NCBI GenBank assembly: GCA_945874515.1
Contig: CAMCHA010000076.1
Span: 1 to 8,680 of the forward strand
DNA: 8,680 nucleotides
Direction of reading: 5' to 3'
Source: Asaia bogorensis
GTDB taxonomy: Bacteria; Pseudomonadota; Alphaproteobacteria; Acetobacterales; Acetobacteraceae
Position 1 is the stretch's first letter. The number at the start of each line of letters is the position of its first letter. The notes under the pieces were generated by a model. That model worked only from the letters and a program-made list of their open reading frames with translations, did no database searches and was not told the DNA's origin. Shown here one piece after another: positions 6,602-8,680 of this stretch. Made by a program: the position numbers and the translations under genes.

Positions 6602-6630
6602 TAGTTAAATTTTTCTTTAATTCCTTCCAA
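6602..6630 (-). promoter_or_regulatory. Possible promoter of the RTX operon
   Basis: The AT-rich island between the phosphatase gene and the 102-aa ORF has, on the minus strand, TTGGAA (6630-6625), a 17-nt spacer and TAACTA (6607-6602). This is a partial sigma-70 type match with ideal spacing, about 40 nt before the ATG at 6561. The base composition is strikingly unlike the GC-rich surroundings. In so AT-rich a stretch other pairs can be drawn, so only the region, not the exact boxes, is reasonably supported. Confidence 0.35.
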
Positions 6631-6643
6631 AGAACAAATTTCC

Positions 6644-6660
6644 TTTACAATAAATGTAAA
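6644..6660. promoter_or_regulatory. 17-bp inverted repeat, putative operator
   Basis: TTTACA (6644-6649) and TGTAAA (6655-6660) form a perfect inverted repeat around the 5-bp spacer ATAAA. It lies just upstream of the possible RTX-operon promoter and just after the putative terminator of the upstream operon. A dyad of this size is what a dimeric helix-turn-helix repressor or activator would bind; the regulator is unknown. It could also extend the neighbouring terminator's structure. Confidence 0.4.
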
Positions 6661-6682
6661 AGTGCGATAAGAATCGCTACTT
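6660..6682 (-). terminator. Putative Rho-independent terminator of the permease-phosphatase operon
   Basis: On the minus strand AAGT, a bulged A, and GCGAT pair with ATCGC and ACTT around the loop TCTT, giving a 9-bp stem with one bulge. The 3' arm runs into TTACATTTATT, a discontinuous T-rich tract. The 5' arm overlaps the last codons of the phosphatase gene, whose TAG is at 6679-6677. It would separate this operon from the RTX operon on the same strand. The stem is modest and the T-tract interrupted, so partial read-through is conceivable. Confidence 0.5.
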
Positions 6683-7390
6683 AGCCTGCAAAAACGCCAG
6701 ACCCTCCCCTTCCAACATCACCGCCGTCAGCCCCCCGCCGGACCAGGCGGCGGTATCAATGCAAATCCGGTTCTCCCGCACCACCGGCATGAAGCCCGCC
6801 GTATGCCCATGCACCACCACAAACCCATGATCGCGTGGGCTGTTCAGAAAATCATGCCGGATGCGCAGCAAATCCTCGCGCGACTGGTCTTCAAGCGCCA
6901 CACCGGGGCGAATGCCGGCATGGACAAACAAGTACCCGCCTTCCTCATGCCATAGCGACAGATCGCGCAGGAAGCGGCGCTGATGCGCGGCAATCGCCTC
7001 GGGCCAGGCATCGCGCGGTGCATCGGGCGCGACCCCCCAGGAATCGAGCGTCGCCCTGCCCCCACCCCACAGCCAATCCGCTGCCGCCGCGCCATCGCCG
7101 GCAAGCGCGCCCAGCATGGTTTCCTCATGATTGCCCATCAGATGCAGCGTGGGCAGGCCGGGAATGGGATTACGTTCCGAAAGGTAATCCACCACGCCGC
7201 GGGAATCCTGGCCCTTATCCACGTAATCACCCAAATGGATCAGCATGGCGGAAGCCACAGGCCGGCGGCGCAAATCCTCGGCGATTTGCGCGTGCAGATC
7301 GCGCAGTTGCGGCAGCGAGCCATGGATATCGCCAATGGCGTAAATGCGCCGTCCGCGCGGCAAATGCCCAGGCGCGCCGCGTATCTCCAT
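6677..7390 (-). CDS. PPP-family metallophosphatase (serine/threonine phosphatase-like)
   Basis: This about 237-aa cytoplasmic enzyme carries all metal-binding motifs of the bacterial PPP phosphoesterases. Counting from the GTG form they are GDIHG (21-25), GDYVDKG (55-61), GNHEE (87-91), VHAG (157-160), HGHT (195-198) and CIDTAAW (211-217). A two-metal site and hydrolysis of phosphoesters are expected; the targets may be phosphoproteins or small molecules such as diadenosine polyphosphates. Lys60 replaces the arginine usual in GDxVDRG. The start is either ATG at 7390, overlapping the permease stop by one base, or GTG at 7393, overlapping by four; ATG is preferred. Linkage to a peptide-type ABC transporter is by operon position only and does not reveal a shared substrate. 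The gene ends in a likely terminator. Confidence 0.9.
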   Translation of the reverse strand: MEIRGAPGHLPRGRRIYAIGDIHGSLPQLRDLHAQIAEDLRRRPVASAMLIHLGDYVDKGQDSRGVVDYLSERNPIPGLPTLHLMGNHEETMLGALAGDGAAAADWLWGGGRATLDSWGVAPDAPRDAWPEAIAAHQRRFLRDLSLWHEEGGYLFVHAGIRPGVALEDQSREDLLRIRHDFLNSPRDHGFVVVHGHTAGFMPVVRENRICIDTAAWSGGGLTAVMLEGEGLAFLQAK

Positions 7391-8259
7391 CACTTCCGAT
7401 CCGCCCTTGGGTCAAGCGCATCGCGCAGCCCATCGCCCACCAAATTGAAGGCCAGCACAACCACGAAAATCGCCAACCCCGGCATGATGGAAAGCCAGGG
7501 CGCCTGAGTCAAAAAACGCTGCGCGCTATTCAGCATGGACCCCCAGGATGGTGCCGGCGGCTGCTGTCCAAGCCCCAGGAAGGAAAGTGATGCCTCGGCG
7601 ATGATCGCCTCCGCAATTGCAAGGCTGGCCTGCACCAGCAAGGGTGGGATGATATTGGGCAGCACATGAAAAAGCCCGATGCGCCAGGGCGGATTGCCCA
7701 GCGCGCGCGCTGCCTCCACCCAATCGGTTGATTTCGCATCCAAAGCCATACCGCGCGTGAGCCGCACGAAAACCGGTGATGCGGTGATAGCAATGGCGAG
7801 CATGGCATTTTCCAGCGCCGGCCCCAAAAACGCCGCCAGCGCAATCGCCAGAATGAGGAAGGGCACGGACAGCATGGCATCCGCCACGCGCGAAATCAGC
7901 CCATCCACCCAACCACCCATCAAGCCCGCCAGCAATCCAAGTGGCACACCAATGAACAAGGCGCCCAGCACGGAAATCACGCCGGCCATCAGCGATGCCC
8001 GGGCACCCCAAATGACCCGGGAAAGCACATCGCGCCCATTCTCATCCGTGCCGAACCAATGTGCGGCGGATGGCGGTTTGCGGATGCGGGTCCAGCTTGT
8101 TTGCAGCGGATCATAAGGCGCGACCAGCGGCGCCAGCAGCGCCATCAGCACAAAGGCAATCACCACGACCAGGCCAAACACCGCAAGCTTGTGGCGGAAA
8201 AACCGCTTCAGCGCACGGCGCGCGGGGCTTTCACCCATGCTGATGGCAGGCACGTTCAT
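7390..8259 (-). CDS. ABC transporter permease, DppC/OppC type
   Basis: This 289-aa inner-membrane permease belongs to the dipeptide/oligopeptide/nickel importer group. An OppC N-terminal segment is seen at about 13-50 with the first membrane helix (24-46), followed by the conserved HWFGTDENGRDVLSR (67-81) and the multi-helix permease domain. The EAA loop that contacts the ATPase is at 181-206 (VEAARALG, then HVLPNIIPP). Near the C-terminus FLGLGQQPPAPSWG and FNLVGDGLRDALDPR are diagnostic. Length is full. ATG at 8259 overlaps the stop of the partner permease (ATGA). Peptides, opines, nickel or other small substrates are possible; the binding protein and ATPases are outside the window. Confidence 0.93.
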   Translation of the reverse strand: MNVPAISMGESPARRALKRFFRHKLAVFGLVVVIAFVLMALLAPLVAPYDPLQTSWTRIRKPPSAAHWFGTDENGRDVLSRVIWGARASLMAGVISVLGALFIGVPLGLLAGLMGGWVDGLISRVADAMLSVPFLILAIALAAFLGPALENAMLAIAITASPVFVRLTRGMALDAKSTDWVEAARALGNPPWRIGLFHVLPNIIPPLLVQASLAIAEAIIAEASLSFLGLGQQPPAPSWGSMLNSAQRFLTQAPWLSIMPGLAIFVVVLAFNLVGDGLRDALDPRADRK

Positions 8260-8680
8260 GCCTGACGCAGCCTTGGATTGATGGCCATGTAAAGCAGATC
8301 AGCCACCAGTGAGAGCAGCACGAAAATCAAGGCGGTTGCCAGCACCACGCCCTGCACCACCGGGTAATCGCGATTGAACACCGCATCCACAATCAGCTTG
8401 CCAAAGCCCGGAATGGTGAAGACCTGTTCGGTGAGCACGGCGCCTGCCAGCAGCCGGCCAAATTCAATCGCGCCCAAGGTCACCACCGGGATCAGAGCAT
8501 TCCTCAGCGCGTGTTTCCAGACCACCACGCGCTCTCGCAGGCCTTTGGCGCGGGCCGTGCGCACATAATCCTGCGACAGCGCTGTCAGCATCGCCGCGCG
8601 CGTATGGCGCATCAGCACCGAGGCAACGCCCGTGCCCAGCACGAAAGCCGGCATGATGGTGGTGGCGATGGATTGCCAGA
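8256..8680 (-). CDS. ABC transporter permease, DppB/OppB type (partial, C-terminal 140 aa)
   Basis: The frame is open to the right edge, so only the C-terminal part is here; the first complete codon is Trp at 8678-8676. Internal methionines such as 8654 are not starts. Recognisable features are the EAA loop (YVRTARAKGL, later HALRNALIPV), then LLAGAVLTEQVFTIPGFG, RDYPVVQGVVL and a last membrane helix ending MAINPRLR. These are typical of DppB-like permeases, which pair with DppC to form the channel. The stop overlaps the DppC start as ATGA. Confidence 0.92.
   Translation of the reverse strand, partial: WQSIATTIMPAFVLGTGVASVLMRHTRAAMLTALSQDYVRTARAKGLRERVVVWKHALRNALIPVVTLGAIEFGRLLAGAVLTEQVFTIPGFGKLIVDAVFNRDYPVVQGVVLATALIFVLLSLVADLLYMAINPRLRQA

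Noticed and set aside
6562..6630. TTG start at 6630 for the ORF ahead of the RTX gene (125 aa)
   Set aside because: The added 23 residues run through the AT-rich promoter region, and TTG lacks a convincing ribosome binding site, whereas ATG at 6561 has a perfect one.
6835..7590. Plus-strand ORF of 251 codons antisense to the phosphatase and permease
   Set aside because: It spans the junction of two well-supported minus-strand genes, and its Arg/Pro/His-rich product has no known features.

Overview
The window reads as chromosomal DNA of a GC-rich alphaproteobacterium. The style of the RTX protein (C-terminus with an FYDADGSG-type motif, hydrophobic last residues) and the GC- and alanine-rich proteins suggest Rhodospirillales/Acetobacteraceae, but this is an inference from protein style, not from a marker gene.

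Layout from left to right. (1) Positions 1-1983, minus strand: a tight cluster read right to left. It holds a 52-aa membrane mini-protein with a GTG start, an XpaC-family membrane protein, a TelA-family protein, and the first codons of a further gene leaving the window. Stop and start codons overlap (GTGA, then ATGA), so translational coupling is likely. (2) 2046-2975, plus strand: a lambda-crystallin-like 3-hydroxyacyl-CoA dehydrogenase family enzyme, transcribed divergently from cluster 1 across a 62-bp gap. (3) 2976-3058: a short convergent gap with two mutually exclusive hairpins. (4) 3059-6561, minus strand: an RTX (type I secretion) protein of 1065 aa preceded by a 102-aa orphan ORF whose stop overlaps the RTX start (ATGA). 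The RTX protein carries a tandem array of 38-residue aromatic repeats resembling YD motifs, with almost identical DNA in its newest copies. No ABC exporter, membrane-fusion or outer-membrane secretion component is present. (5) 6562-6682: an AT-rich island holding a putative terminator of the upstream operon, a 17-bp inverted repeat, a possible promoter and a strong Shine-Dalgarno sequence. (6) 6677-8680, minus strand: an operon of a DppB-type permease (cut by the window edge), a DppC-type permease and a PPP-family metallophosphatase, all with overlapping stop and start codons.

Clusters 1 and 6 look like conserved household operons. The RTX islet between them has lower GC, mixed codon use and an AT-rich leader, so it is the accessory part. 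The most interesting material is the 102-aa ORF plus the repeat-bearing RTX protein, and the unlisted 52-aa gene ahead of xpaC.
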